Assembly: GCA_947495125.1 (NCBI GenBank)
Contig: CANLXL010000002.1
Coordinates: 496,001 to 560,000 of the forward strand
DNA from: an uncultured Flaviramulus sp.
GTDB lineage: Bacteria; Bacteroidota; Bacteroidia; Flavobacteriales; Flavobacteriaceae
Direction: 5' to 3'
DNA: 64,000 nucleotides
A program made the position numbers and the translations under genes. Below, in pieces: positions 36,398 to 44,889 of the stretch; the first letter of the stretch is position 1, and each line of letters starts with the position of its first letter. The notes beneath the pieces were generated by a model. That model was not told the DNA's origin. It searched no databases and was given only the letters and a program-made list of their open reading frames with translations.

Positions 36398-38551
36398 ATG
36401 AAGAATTTATTAGCTTTAATCATCTTATTAACCGGAATTCAATTTAATGCACAAACTACAATTAATGGAACCGTAACAAATACCAAAGGCGAGATCATTG
36501 TCGGAGCAAACATATATTTGGAAGGCACTTATGATGGAAGTACGACCAACGAAAAAGGGGAGTTCTCCTTTTCTACCACCGAGGCGGGCACACAAACGCT
36601 AATAGTTTCATACTTGTCTTATGAGACCTATACCATGGTTGGTGATATTTCATACATGAAGGATCTTAGTGTTAAACTACGCGAAGATGTAAGTACTTTG
36701 GATGCTGTTATTTTATCTGCCGGAACATTTTCTGCTGGCGATAATAGTAAAGTTAATGTATTAAAGCCATTGGATGTGGTAACCACTGCAAGTGCTTTGG
36801 GTGATTTTGTAGGAGCATTACAAACCCTGCCGGGAACCACTACGGTGTCTGAAGACGGGCGTTTATTTGTTCGTGGTGGAGAAGCTGAAGAAACTCAAAT
36901 ATTTATTGATGGTATCCGTGTATTAACACCCTATTCTCCAACGACTAATAATACACCAACCCGTGGACGATATTCTCCCTTTTTATTTGATGGCATCACT
37001 TTTTCTACCGGAGGCTATTCAGCTGAATATGGGCAAGCCTTGTCCAGTGTACTACTCTTGAATACTGTTGACGAACCTGATCAAGAAAAAACAGATATTG
37101 GTATTATGAGTGTGGGAGCGACGCTTGGTAATACGCAAAAATGGAAAAAAAGTTCGGTAAGCGTTAATGCATCGTACATCAATTTAGCACCTTATAATGC
37201 TGTGTTTTCAGATAGAAACGATTGGATAAAACCTTTTGAAACGCTGTCGGGTGAAACCGTTTTTCGAAAACGAACAAATTCCGGCTTGTTAAAGTTATAT
37301 GGCGCTTTTGATACGACTAATTTTGAACTGACTCAAGAGGATATTAACTATGATGATAATATTCGTTTTAAACTGAAAAACAGCAATCTATATTTTAATA
37401 GTTCCTATCAAGGGGTTTTGAACGATAATTGGTCTGTATTTGGAGGCGCCAGTTATACACACGGAAACAATAAATTAAATATTATCGACCGTGATATTAA
37501 AGACACGGAAAATTCAATACATGCGAAGCTTAAGTTTAAAAATAGAATAAACAATCGTTTCAAACTTTATATGGGCGCTGAATACTTTTCAACTGATTTT
37601 CATGAAGATTATTTTGACGATGTGGTTAGCCCAATCAACTACGGATTTACTAACAACATAGCTGCGGCTTTTGTTGAAGCCGATATTTTCCTATCCAAAG
37701 TATTGGCTTTTAAAACCGGTTTACGTGGCGAGTATAGCAATTTGTTTAAGGATTTTTCGGTGGCACCCCGATTATCTGTGGCTTATAAAACATCTAGTAA
37801 AGGCCAGTTCTCTTTGGCTTATGGTAATTTTTATCAAAATCCTTCTAATTATATCTTAAAGTTTAGTCAGGATTTAAAACCTCAAAACACCTCGCATTAT
37901 ATCTTTAACTATCAGTATAATGCCGATCGTAGAATATTTAGAGCTGAAGCTTACTATAAAAAATATGATAATCTGGTGAAGTTCGATACAGAGTTCGCCG
38001 GTTTCGATAGTCAATATAATAACAATGGGTCGGGTTTTGCAAAGGGCATAGATTTCTTTTGGAGAGATAGTAAAAGTGCTAAAAATTTAGATTATTGGAT
38101 AAGTTATTCTTTGCTAGATACCAAACGTGATTACAGAAATTACGAAAGCGAAGCCCAGCCGAATTTTGCAAATACACATAACCTTTCGGTGGTGGGAAAA
38201 TATTTTATTACCGATTGGAGGAGCCAGGTGGGATTAAGTTATAGCTTTGCTTCCGGAAGAACTTATACAAATCCTAATAATCCGGGGTTTTTGAACAGCA
38301 AAACGAAACCCTATAATAGCCTAAGCCTAAACTGGGCCTATTTAATAAGCCCTCAAAAAATACTATATGCTTCAGTGAATAATGTATTGGGTTTTAAAAA
38401 TGTTAACGGGTATCAGTATGCTAATAGCCCTGATATGAATGGGAATTTCGCCAGACGCGCATTATTACCGGCTGCAGATCAATTCTTTTTTGTGGGGTTC
38501 TTTTGGACCATTAGTGAGGATAAAAAGAGTAACCAGTTGGATAAGTTGTAA
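36398..38551 (+). CDS. TonB-dependent receptor with CarboxypepD-regulatory domain
   Basis: 717 residues from ATG 36398, which gives a signal peptide (MKNLLALIILLTGIQFNAQ). A carboxypeptidase-regulatory-like domain at about 20-95 (INGTVTNTKGEIIVGANIYLEG) precedes the plug (about 110-215: LGDFVGALQTLPGTTTVSEDG, RLFVRGGEAEETQIFIDGI) and a barrel. There is no STN domain and no SusD partner, so it is a stand-alone receptor; the ligand is unknown. Its promoter shares a tandem repeat with the LytS/LytR operon 4.7 kb away, suggesting common control. Confidence 0.92.
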   Translation: MKNLLALIILLTGIQFNAQTTINGTVTNTKGEIIVGANIYLEGTYDGSTTNEKGEFSFSTTEAGTQTLIVSYLSYETYTMVGDISYMKDLSVKLREDVSTLDAVILSAGTFSAGDNSKVNVLKPLDVVTTASALGDFVGALQTLPGTTTVSEDGRLFVRGGEAEETQIFIDGIRVLTPYSPTTNNTPTRGRYSPFLFDGITFSTGGYSAEYGQALSSVLLLNTVDEPDQEKTDIGIMSVGATLGNTQKWKKSSVSVNASYINLAPYNAVFSDRNDWIKPFETLSGETVFRKRTNSGLLKLYGAFDTTNFELTQEDINYDDNIRFKLKNSNLYFNSSYQGVLNDNWSVFGGASYTHGNNKLNIIDRDIKDTENSIHAKLKFKNRINNRFKLYMGAEYFSTDFHEDYFDDVVSPINYGFTNNIAAAFVEADIFLSKVLAFKTGLRGEYSNLFKDFSVAPRLSVAYKTSSKGQFSLAYGNFYQNPSNYILKFSQDLKPQNTSHYIFNYQYNADRRIFRAEAYYKKYDNLVKFDTEFAGFDSQYNNNGSGFAKGIDFFWRDSKSAKNLDYWISYSLLDTKRDYRNYESEAQPNFANTHNLSVVGKYFITDWRSQVGLSYSFASGRTYTNPNNPGFLNSKTKPYNSLSLNWAYLISPQKILYASVNNVLGFKNVNGYQYANSPDMNGNFARRALLPAADQFFFVGFFWTISEDKKSNQLDKL

Positions 38552-38598
38552 AGAAAAAGAAGATGTCATTTTAAGGTTCTGATTTTAGACCACAAGTT

Positions 38599-39906
38599 TT
38601 ACTCAAAATCAGGATGTTTCTTCAATTCACTTTCTAAAGATTGTTTAATCAATACCTCTTTATCGCTTAAAGAATCGTTATGTAGTGGTTTTTTTTCGTC
38701 AATATCATTACTAAGGTTATAAAACTCACCATCCTGATACAATTTATAATCTGAGGTTCTAACAAATTGGTTACGGTGCTTATTCACATTTTTGCCCCAT
38801 TTAGGATCATAATGTACAAAAGCCGTTTCTCTGGGATGGTGTTCTTCTCCAGCTAAAATCGGGTAGAAGCTTTTACCAACGGTGTTTACTTTTACCTCTG
38901 CAGCATCAGCAAATGTGGGTAAAAAATCACTGAACTCAATCAAATCCGTATAAACAAACCCTTCTTTTATTTTTTCCGGCCAGGAAGCCACTAAGGGCAC
39001 ATGGGTTCCGGCATCAATGGTATTCCCTTTGGCACCTCGAATAACTCTGGTTGATGTATTCGAATATATAGAGCGATGTGTGCCATTATCGCCCGTAAAA
39101 ATAATGATGGTATTATCGGCAATGTTTAATGCTTCCAGCTTGGACTGAATGCGTCCAACAATTTTATCGGTATAGGCCACCATATCTTTAAAATAGGTGG
39201 TATCATTCTTTTTGCGAGCCTCTTTATTTTTCCAAGTTTTAGAATCTGGTGTTGGTACAAAGGGATCGTGCACCAGTACCATAGGATAATACACAAAAAA
39301 GGGCTGATCTTTTTTGCGTTCTATAAAATCTGTGATGTAATTGGCAAATATATCCGGACCGTAATCCTCAGGACTTAAATTGAGAATTTCTCCATTTTGT
39401 TCAATTAAAGGGTTTGCATATCTGCCACCCTCACGACCTGTTTTTGTTAATTGCCATAGACAATACTCTTCAAAACCTAATGTGTTGGGTTTGGAGCTAT
39501 CATTCCAGTCTGATATCTCATCCTTATAGGCCAATCCGTTTAATTGCCATTTACCGGCAATACAGGTCGCATAGCCTGCGTTTTTCATAACATGACCAAA
39601 GGTGTGTTCAGAGGTTTTTAGATGCCCAAAATAGTCATAATTGCTATAGTTATACTGCCCCGTCATTATTTTAACCCTAGACGGTGTGCAAAGCGGTTGA
39701 GAAACACAGGAAGAAAACAGAATGCCATTGGAAGCCATGGCATCTAAATTTGGTGTTTTGTAGGATGTCGATCCGTAGGCACTTAAGCATTCATAACCCA
39801 TATCATCGGCCATAATAAGAATAATATTGGGCCTTTTATCTTCTTCCTTACAAGATAGTAATATCAGATATAGAAGGATGTTTATAATAACAAATCGTGG
39901 TCTCAT
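38599..39906 (-). CDS. Sulfatase lipoprotein (formylglycine-dependent)
   Basis: 435 residues, lipoprotein (lipobox LLSC near 19). The N-terminal metal site is NIILIMADDMGYECLSAYG. The sulfatase signature C-T-P-S-R starts at Cys73, the residue converted to formylglycine by a maturase encoded elsewhere; LPTFADAA and an FTGDNGTH metal-site stretch follow. Sulfatases of this type remove sulfate from marine polysaccharides. No glycosidase is adjacent. It is divergent from the tonB gene, and the 260-bp spacer carries an FNR-type site. Confidence 0.93.
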   Translation of the reverse strand: MRPRFVIINILLYLILLSCKEEDKRPNIILIMADDMGYECLSAYGSTSYKTPNLDAMASNGILFSSCVSQPLCTPSRVKIMTGQYNYSNYDYFGHLKTSEHTFGHVMKNAGYATCIAGKWQLNGLAYKDEISDWNDSSKPNTLGFEEYCLWQLTKTGREGGRYANPLIEQNGEILNLSPEDYGPDIFANYITDFIERKKDQPFFVYYPMVLVHDPFVPTPDSKTWKNKEARKKNDTTYFKDMVAYTDKIVGRIQSKLEALNIADNTIIIFTGDNGTHRSIYSNTSTRVIRGAKGNTIDAGTHVPLVASWPEKIKEGFVYTDLIEFSDFLPTFADAAEVKVNTVGKSFYPILAGEEHHPRETAFVHYDPKWGKNVNKHRNQFVRTSDYKLYQDGEFYNLSNDIDEKKPLHNDSLSDKEVLIKQSLESELKKHPDFE

Positions 39907-40012
39907 TTTTTATTTGGTTTTCAACTCATAAAGATAAGAGATTTATAATACATAGGCATCTATGCATTGGGGTTATAAAAATCATTTCGAAAATGATGAG
40001 CACATTTTATAC

Positions 40013-40026
40013 ATGATAAAAGTCAT
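40013..40026. promoter_or_regulatory. FNR-geometry dyad upstream of tonB
   Basis: ATGAT-AAAA-GTCAT: two 5-bp arms with a 4-bp spacer, as in an FNR box (core TGAY-N4-RTCA). It starts 36 bp before the -7 candidate TACTTTTA at 40049, the same distance as at hemN. An inverted repeat ATCATTT-CGA-AAATGAT (39981-39997) lies just upstream. Confidence 0.55.
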
Positions 40027-40048
40027 AGTTATTAATAGATAATTCTGA

Positions 40049-40056
40049 TACTTTTA
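40049..40056 (+). promoter_or_regulatory. Candidate -7 element of tonB
   Basis: TACTTTTA matches TAnnTTTG at five of six defined positions; it would give a leader of about 108 nt before the tonB ATG. Confidence 0.45.
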
Positions 40057-40167
40057 TTAGTGTAAAATAAGAATCATAACACATCCTTAAGTCATGATTT
40101 TTTAGGCAAAGGCATGATCATTTAAGGTACTGTATGTGGCTGTTTAATAACTATAAAAACAAATCAC

Positions 40168-40896
40168 ATGAAACCAAAAAAGAACCCAGAATTAGAAATA
40201 GGTCGCAACAGCAGCCTTTATTTCGCAATAGGTTTAAACATTATGTTGCTAATTTCATGGCAAGCATTAGAGTATAAAACCTATGATAAAGAATTAGCAT
40301 CTATTGATATTTTAGATGTAGAAGAGGAGATCGAAGAAGACATTCCGATTATCAAGCTTAATACACCACCACCGCCACCGCCACCGGTTGCCGTAACAGA
40401 ATCTATCGAAATTGTTGAAGATGTGGAAGATATTGAAGAAACGGTTATTGAAAGTACTGAAACCAATCAAGACGACGCCATTAAAGATGTTATAGTACGT
40501 GTTGAGGATGTTAATGTTGAAGAGATTGAAGAAGACGTTGAGGTACCATTTGCGGCTATCGAGAATGTACCAGTTTACCCCGGTTGTGAAGGGAAGTCTA
40601 AAAAGGAAATGAAGGATTGTTTTCAGAAAAAAATACAAGAACATGTTATGAAAAACTTTCAATATCCCGATACAGCGTTAGAATTGAGAATTCAAGGAAG
40701 AGTATCTGTTATTTTTGTTATAGATTCCAAGGGGCATACCACCAATGTTAGATCCCGGGGTCCGGATAAAATTTTAGAGACAGAAGCCGAACGTATTATA
40801 AAGTTATTACCAAAAATGATACCAGGAAAGCAACGTGGCAAATCCGTAAAAGTGTCTTATGCTGTGCCTATCTTTTTTAAGCTTCAAACGAGCTAA
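40168..40896 (+). CDS. tonB: Energy transducer TonB family protein
   Basis: 242 residues. One transmembrane helix at about 16-34 (SLYFAIGLNIMLLISWQAL), an acidic and proline-rich periplasmic linker (about 50-115, with a run of seven prolines at about 68) and a C-terminal TonB domain (about 150-240: FQYPDTALELRIQGRVSVIFVIDSKGHTTNVRSRG). It links the proton gradient, through ExbB/ExbD, to outer-membrane receptors. ExbBD are not in the window. It ends with a strong terminator and is monocistronic. Confidence 0.92.
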   Translation: MKPKKNPELEIGRNSSLYFAIGLNIMLLISWQALEYKTYDKELASIDILDVEEEIEEDIPIIKLNTPPPPPPPVAVTESIEIVEDVEDIEETVIESTETNQDDAIKDVIVRVEDVNVEEIEEDVEVPFAAIENVPVYPGCEGKSKKEMKDCFQKKIQEHVMKNFQYPDTALELRIQGRVSVIFVIDSKGHTTNVRSRGPDKILETEAERIIKLLPKMIPGKQRGKSVKVSYAVPIFFKLQTS

Positions 40897-40924
40897 GGTT
40901 GGTGAATGGTTTATTACTCAATGT

Positions 40925-40957
40925 AAAAACCGGAGTTATTTATAACTCCGGTTTTTT
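40925..40957 (+). terminator. Intrinsic terminator of tonB
   Basis: AACCGGAGTTA/TAACTCCGGTT stem with a TTTA loop, flanked by A and T runs, 29 bp after the tonB stop. Confidence 0.92.
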
Positions 40958-40987
40958 GTGTTATGACCTCTAAGTTTATCGGGAATA

Positions 40988-41018
40988 ACATTTCATCCAC
41001 AAAAAATTACATTTCGGT
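40988..41018 (+). promoter_or_regulatory. Tandem direct repeat, candidate LytTR operator
   Basis: ACATTTCATC (40988-40997) and ACATTTCGGT (41009-41018): starts 21 bp apart, the spacing typical of LytTR-domain regulators. The extended 12-mer TTACATTTCGGT (41007-41018) also occurs at 36312-36323. It precedes the -7 candidate by 44 bp start to start. Confidence 0.6.
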
Positions 41019-41050
41019 TATTCTCTTTTTAAAAAAGGGGGGTCTTATAA

Positions 41051-41058
41051 CATCTTTG
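41051..41058 (+). promoter_or_regulatory. Candidate -7 element of the LytS/LytTR operon
   Basis: CATCTTTG matches TAnnTTTG at five of six positions, 41 bp before the first ATG of the operon (41099). Confidence 0.4.
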
Positions 41059-41098
41059 TACGAGAATTTAAAAGCAAACTTTTAATTAAATAAGAATT

Positions 41099-41719
41099 AT
41101 GAAACATTCAATTATTATCGCAACATTACTGGTTACCGGTATTATAAATGCACAATCCAATTACGAGAAGGGTATGCAAAAAGCCTTTAGCCTTTGGGGT
41201 ACAAAGGCTACAGAAGCCTCTAATTTGTTTGAACGCATTGCCAATGCCGAATCCAACAACTGGTTGCCGTTTTACTATGCCGCACAAATAAACATTATCA
41301 ATAGTTTTGGCGAAAAAGATGAAAAAAAACTAAATGCTCAATTAAAAAAAGCTCAGGATTTGATTAATGAGGCTACGACAATTTCTAAGGACAATCCGGA
41401 AATATTAGTGCTACAGGCCTTATTACATACGGCTTGGGTGGCTTATGATGGTGCTACCTATGGGATGACTCTTTCAGGAAAAGTTATAGAGCTGTATACC
41501 AAAGCAGCACGAATTGACCCCGAGAATCCACGTGTTGTATATTGCAAAGCCGAATGGGACATGGGCGGTGCAAAATACTTTGGACAAGATACCACACCAT
41601 TTTGCAAAGACTTAGAACGTGCCATAGAACTTTTTGCTAACTTTAAGCCAGAAACACCGTTTCATCCTAATTGGGGTAAAGAGCGTGCTGCACAGGTCTT
41701 AGCATCTTGTAAACAGTAA
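41099..41719 (+). CDS. Secreted TPR-like protein, first gene of the LytS/LytTR operon
   Basis: 206 residues with signal peptide (..TGIINAQ, about 1-19). The mature part is helical with TPR-like pairs (ASNLFERIANAESNNWLPFYYAAQINIIN; LYTKAARIDPENPRVVYCKAEWDMG), but no exact family was recognised. Four conserved Cys occur near the C-terminus. It is only 18 bp upstream of the histidine kinase, so it is probably the periplasmic partner or an output of that signalling system. Confidence 0.72.
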   Translation: MKHSIIIATLLVTGIINAQSNYEKGMQKAFSLWGTKATEASNLFERIANAESNNWLPFYYAAQINIINSFGEKDEKKLNAQLKKAQDLINEATTISKDNPEILVLQALLHTAWVAYDGATYGMTLSGKVIELYTKAARIDPENPRVVYCKAEWDMGGAKYFGQDTTPFCKDLERAIELFANFKPETPFHPNWGKERAAQVLASCKQ

Positions 41720-41737
41720 TGTAAAGTATTAAAAATT

Positions 41738-43078
41738 ATGACAAAATCAGTTAAAAATATCATTATCGCATTTGTTATTGGATGTATCATCTTTGTTATA
41801 GGAAATGCCCTTTCAGGTGGTTTTAATTTTGAAAACGTTAATGATTTTTTAATTGAATTTGCACTATATCAACTATACTCTTTTGTTCTGGGCTTTTCCA
41901 ATATGTATTTTTTCGATTATATGGAACGTCGTCAATGGAAAAAAGGGGATACCATTAAACGCATTGTTTTAGGCATTTCAGGGGCAACAGTGATTACCTT
42001 AATAGGATTATTTGCATTGCGTTTACTCACCGCGTTGAGTTTAAAAGGAGAATCATTCCAAACCTTTATTTCGAATGAATCATTTAGTAATTATCAATTT
42101 GGGTTATGGATAACTTTAACCATCGTTATAATATTCCATGTCATTTATTTTTATAATAGATACCAACAAAATAGAATAAAGGAACAAAAGGTAATTGCCG
42201 GAACTGCAAGTGCCAAGTTTGATGCTTTAAAAAACCAATTAGACCCACATTTTTTATTTAACAGCCTAAATGTATTAACAAGTTTAATCGAGGAGAATCC
42301 CGATAATGCGCAAAAGTTCACAACCTCTTTATCTAAGGTGTACCGTTATGTTTTAGAGCAGAAGAACAAGGAGCTGGTCACCGTGGATGAGGAACTGGAA
42401 TTTGCAAAAACCTACATGTCGCTTTTAAAAATGCGTTTTGAGGACAGTATCGTTTTCAGTATGCCGGAACGGGCATCGAACCCCGAAAGCAAGGTAGTAC
42501 CCTTGTCCTTACAACTTCTTTTAGAAAATGCGGTAAAACACAATATGGTGACCACCAGTAAACCGTTGCAAATTAGAATTTATGAGGATAATAATAATTT
42601 AATCGTAGAGAACAATTTGCAACCCAAACAAATCGTAAAAAAGAGTAGTGGCGTAGGATTAAGTAATATTATGCAGCGCTACGACTTATTAACCAACCGA
42701 AAAATAAATATAAGCAAACAAACCCATAGGTTTAAAGTAGCCATACCAATGCTTACAAAAAGAATATCAGTTATGAGAACAGAACAAACATCAACAAGAT
42801 TAGACGACAGTTATATGCGTGCACTTAATCATGTTGACGAGCTTAAAGGTTTTTATTATAGCCTGATAGCGTATTGCCTGGTCATTCCGTTTTTAATATA
42901 TATCAATTACAAGACCTCCTGGGGATTCCAATGGTTTTGGTTCCCAATGCTTGGTTGGGGTATTGGTTTAACCATTCAGGCTTTCCGGGTTTTTATAAAC
43001 GATGGTGCCTTTGGCAGAAATTGGGAAAGGCGTAAAATGGAAGAGTACATGAAAAATGAAGAAAATAATTGGGACTAA
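41738..43078 (+). CDS. LytS-type sensor histidine kinase fused to a 2TM domain
   Basis: 446 residues. Four membrane helices at about 6-26, 38-60, 75-97 and 119-139, then the His_kinase core with the phospho-acceptor His171 in LDPHFLFNSLNVLTSLIEE. The HATPase region follows (about 250-340, LLLENAVKHN and SGVGLSNIMQRY). Residues about 358-446 are a 2TM domain (NHVDELKGFYYSLIAYCLVIPF, WFPMLGWGIGLTIQ) homologous to the two proteins encoded next. An internal ATG (MRTEQ) marks the junction, so this is probably a fusion of two once separate genes. It phosphorylates the LytTR regulator encoded at 43781. Confidence 0.9.
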   Translation: MTKSVKNIIIAFVIGCIIFVIGNALSGGFNFENVNDFLIEFALYQLYSFVLGFSNMYFFDYMERRQWKKGDTIKRIVLGISGATVITLIGLFALRLLTALSLKGESFQTFISNESFSNYQFGLWITLTIVIIFHVIYFYNRYQQNRIKEQKVIAGTASAKFDALKNQLDPHFLFNSLNVLTSLIEENPDNAQKFTTSLSKVYRYVLEQKNKELVTVDEELEFAKTYMSLLKMRFEDSIVFSMPERASNPESKVVPLSLQLLLENAVKHNMVTTSKPLQIRIYEDNNNLIVENNLQPKQIVKKSSGVGLSNIMQRYDLLTNRKINISKQTHRFKVAIPMLTKRISVMRTEQTSTRLDDSYMRALNHVDELKGFYYSLIAYCLVIPFLIYINYKTSWGFQWFWFPMLGWGIGLTIQAFRVFINDGAFGRNWERRKMEEYMKNEENNWD

Positions 43079-43090
43079 AAATTAAAGATT

Positions 43091-43393
43091 ATGGAGAAAT
43101 TACCCGACTTTGAGACCGAAAAAAAAGTGATAAGAGCGCGCAAGCGTATCGAAGAGATAAAAGGCTTTTATCAGCACCTTCTGGCATATTGTTTATTCAC
43201 ACCGTTTACCATTTTTATCAACTATAAAACCTATTGGGATTATAAGTGGTTTTGGTTTTCAATTATAGGCTGGGGGATTGGTTTAGCGATTCATGGCTTT
43301 GTTGTTTTTGTTCAGAAAGGCGTATTTGGAAGCAAATGGGAAGAACGCAAAATAAAAGAATTGATGCGTAAAGAAGAAAATAAGTGGGACTAA
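43091..43393 (+). CDS. 2TM domain protein
   Basis: 100 residues, a single 2TM domain: a charged N-terminal helix (VIRARKRIEEIKGFYQHLLAY), two membrane helices around LFTPFTIFINYKTYWDYKWFW and IIGWGIGLAIHGFVVF, and a basic C-terminus (WEERKIKELMRKEE). It lies 12 bp downstream of the kinase gene. 2TM proteins of Bacteroidota usually accompany LytS/LytTR systems; they may interact with the kinase in the membrane. Confidence 0.85.
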   Translation: MEKLPDFETEKKVIRARKRIEEIKGFYQHLLAYCLFTPFTIFINYKTYWDYKWFWFSIIGWGIGLAIHGFVVFVQKGVFGSKWEERKIKELMRKEENKWD

Positions 43394-43404
43394 TAACCAG
43401 GGTT

Positions 43405-43737
43405 ATGGAAGACAATAAATTATCACATTATGAAACTAAAAACCATCGAAAAGAGCAGGCCTATGTACGCGCCAAAAAACGTGTAAAAGAACTAAAAGGT
43501 TTTTATTGGCATGCCTTCTGGTATGTCGTTGTTAATATTTTTATAATTACTATGGTGGCCATTAATTCAAATAATAATGATTTTTGGCATTTCGGAACAT
43601 TTACCACGGCGTTTTTCTGGGGTATTGGTTTAGGCTTTCATGCGTTGAGTATATTTGGTAAAAACACCCTTTTTAGCAAACATTGGGAAGAACGAAAAAT
43701 AAAGGAATACATGGATAAAGAAGAAAGAAACCGATGA
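43405..43737 (+). CDS. 2TM domain protein
   Basis: 110 residues from ATG 43405; a GTG at 43384 would overlap the previous gene by 10 bp and adds only seven residues. It has the same design as its neighbour: AYVRAKKRVKELKGFYWHAFWYVVV, AFFWGIGLGFHALSIFG and the terminal WEERKIKEYMDKEE. It is the third 2TM domain in succession (after the kinase tail and the 100-residue protein), and the most divergent. Confidence 0.85.
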   Translation: MEDNKLSHYETKNHRKEQAYVRAKKRVKELKGFYWHAFWYVVVNIFIITMVAINSNNNDFWHFGTFTTAFFWGIGLGFHALSIFGKNTLFSKHWEERKIKEYMDKEERNR

Positions 43738-43780
43738 TCGAAGGATTTCAATCACTAATATGAAACAATAAGCATAGCAC

Positions 43781-44536
43781 ATGAATATCATAATTATAGA
43801 AGACGAAAAACCATCGGCACGCCGATTGCAGCGCATGTTGCAAAAGTTAAATTTGGAAACTGAAACCATGTTGCACTCTGTAGAGACCTCTATTGATTGG
43901 TTTCAAAATAATGAGCATCCCGATTTAATATTTCTGGATATCCAGTTAAGCGATGGTTTGTCCTTTGAAATATTTGAAACCATCAATATTAAATCGGCTA
44001 TTATTTTTACCACTGCTTATGATGAATACGCACTACAAGCCTTTAAGCTTAACAGTATCGATTATTTATTAAAGCCAATTGACGAGGACGATTTGGCTAC
44101 TGCTGTAAATAAGTATCAAGAGCGCTCACCACAGAAACAAGCGGTAACATTAGATTTTAATGATATAAAAAAGTTGCTGGTAAACCCTATCGATCGGGAG
44201 TATAAAAAGCGATTTTCAGTAAAAGTAGGTCAGCATTTAAAACTTATAAATATTGACGATATTGAGTGCTTCTACAGCGAAAATAAGGGCACATATTTGC
44301 ATACCGTCGAAGGGCGAAATTATCTTTTAGATACCACTTTAGAGCACTTGGAAGATGAGTTAGAACCCAGAAATTTCTTCCGTATTAACCGTAAGTTCTT
44401 CGTCAATATTAATGCAATAAAGGATATGGTTAGTTATACCAATTCGCGTTTACAAATAAAACTGAATTCTTATAACGAACAGGATGTTATTGTTGCCCGA
44501 GAGCGGGTGAAGGATTTTAAGAATTGGTTGGAGTAA
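43781..44536 (+). CDS. LytTR family response regulator
   Basis: 251 residues. Receiver domain at 1-120 with phospho-acceptor Asp53 (LIFLDIQLSDG), the ITTAYDEYAL-type Thr and LKPID Lys. LytTR DNA-binding domain at about 145-248 (KVGQHLKLINIDDIECFYSENKGTYLHT, FFRINRKFFVNINAIKDM). It is the output of the kinase at 41738. LytTR proteins bind two direct repeats about 21 bp apart; matching repeats lie upstream of this operon and of the TonB receptor at 36398. Confidence 0.95.
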   Translation: MNIIIIEDEKPSARRLQRMLQKLNLETETMLHSVETSIDWFQNNEHPDLIFLDIQLSDGLSFEIFETINIKSAIIFTTAYDEYALQAFKLNSIDYLLKPIDEDDLATAVNKYQERSPQKQAVTLDFNDIKKLLVNPIDREYKKRFSVKVGQHLKLINIDDIECFYSENKGTYLHTVEGRNYLLDTTLEHLEDELEPRNFFRINRKFFVNINAIKDMVSYTNSRLQIKLNSYNEQDVIVARERVKDFKNWLE

Positions 44537-44589
44537 AAGTATCCCTGAAATCAGTTTTGTTTTCTTATTATAAGTTAAAATAAAATGTA

Positions 44590-44844
44590 ATGAATGTTGA
44601 TAATATATTAGGGGAGTTTTTAAGTGTTTTTGGAAAAAGGATCAAGGAATTAAGAGAAAAAAAGGGATATACTCTTGAAGAAATTGATGCGCTATGTGAT
44701 ATAGATCCTAGTGATTTTAGTAAGATAGAAAAAGGGAAAGCAAATATTACGTTTAGAACTTTAATTAAAATTTCATTGGCTCTTGAAGTTAACCCGAGAG
44801 AATTGTTCGATTTTAAACTAGAGAAAAACCGTTTGAACAGATAA
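44590..44844 (+). CDS. Small XRE-family helix-turn-helix regulator
   Basis: 84 residues: a single HTH_XRE domain (FGKRIKELREKKGYTLEEIDALCDIDPSDFSKIEKGKANITFRTLIKISLALEV-like, about 10-65) with a short tail. It sits 53 bp after the LytTR gene on the same strand and could be read through from it. The role is unknown. It is convergent with the sulfatase gene, whose stop is 46 bp away. Confidence 0.85.
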   Translation: MNVDNILGEFLSVFGKRIKELREKKGYTLEEIDALCDIDPSDFSKIEKGKANITFRTLIKISLALEVNPRELFDFKLEKNRLNR

Positions 44845-44889
44845 CACTATTTTAATAATTATTTTCTTCAGAGGTTAATATACCTTAAA

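Noticed and set aside
40281-40662. Open frames opposite the tonB gene with runs of glycine or tryptophan
   Set aside because: They are antisense shadows of the proline-rich and acidic TonB linker and lack start context or family likeness.
43384-43404. GTG start for the third 2TM gene with overlap to the second
   Set aside because: ATG 43405 has better spacing and the seven extra residues are not part of the domain.
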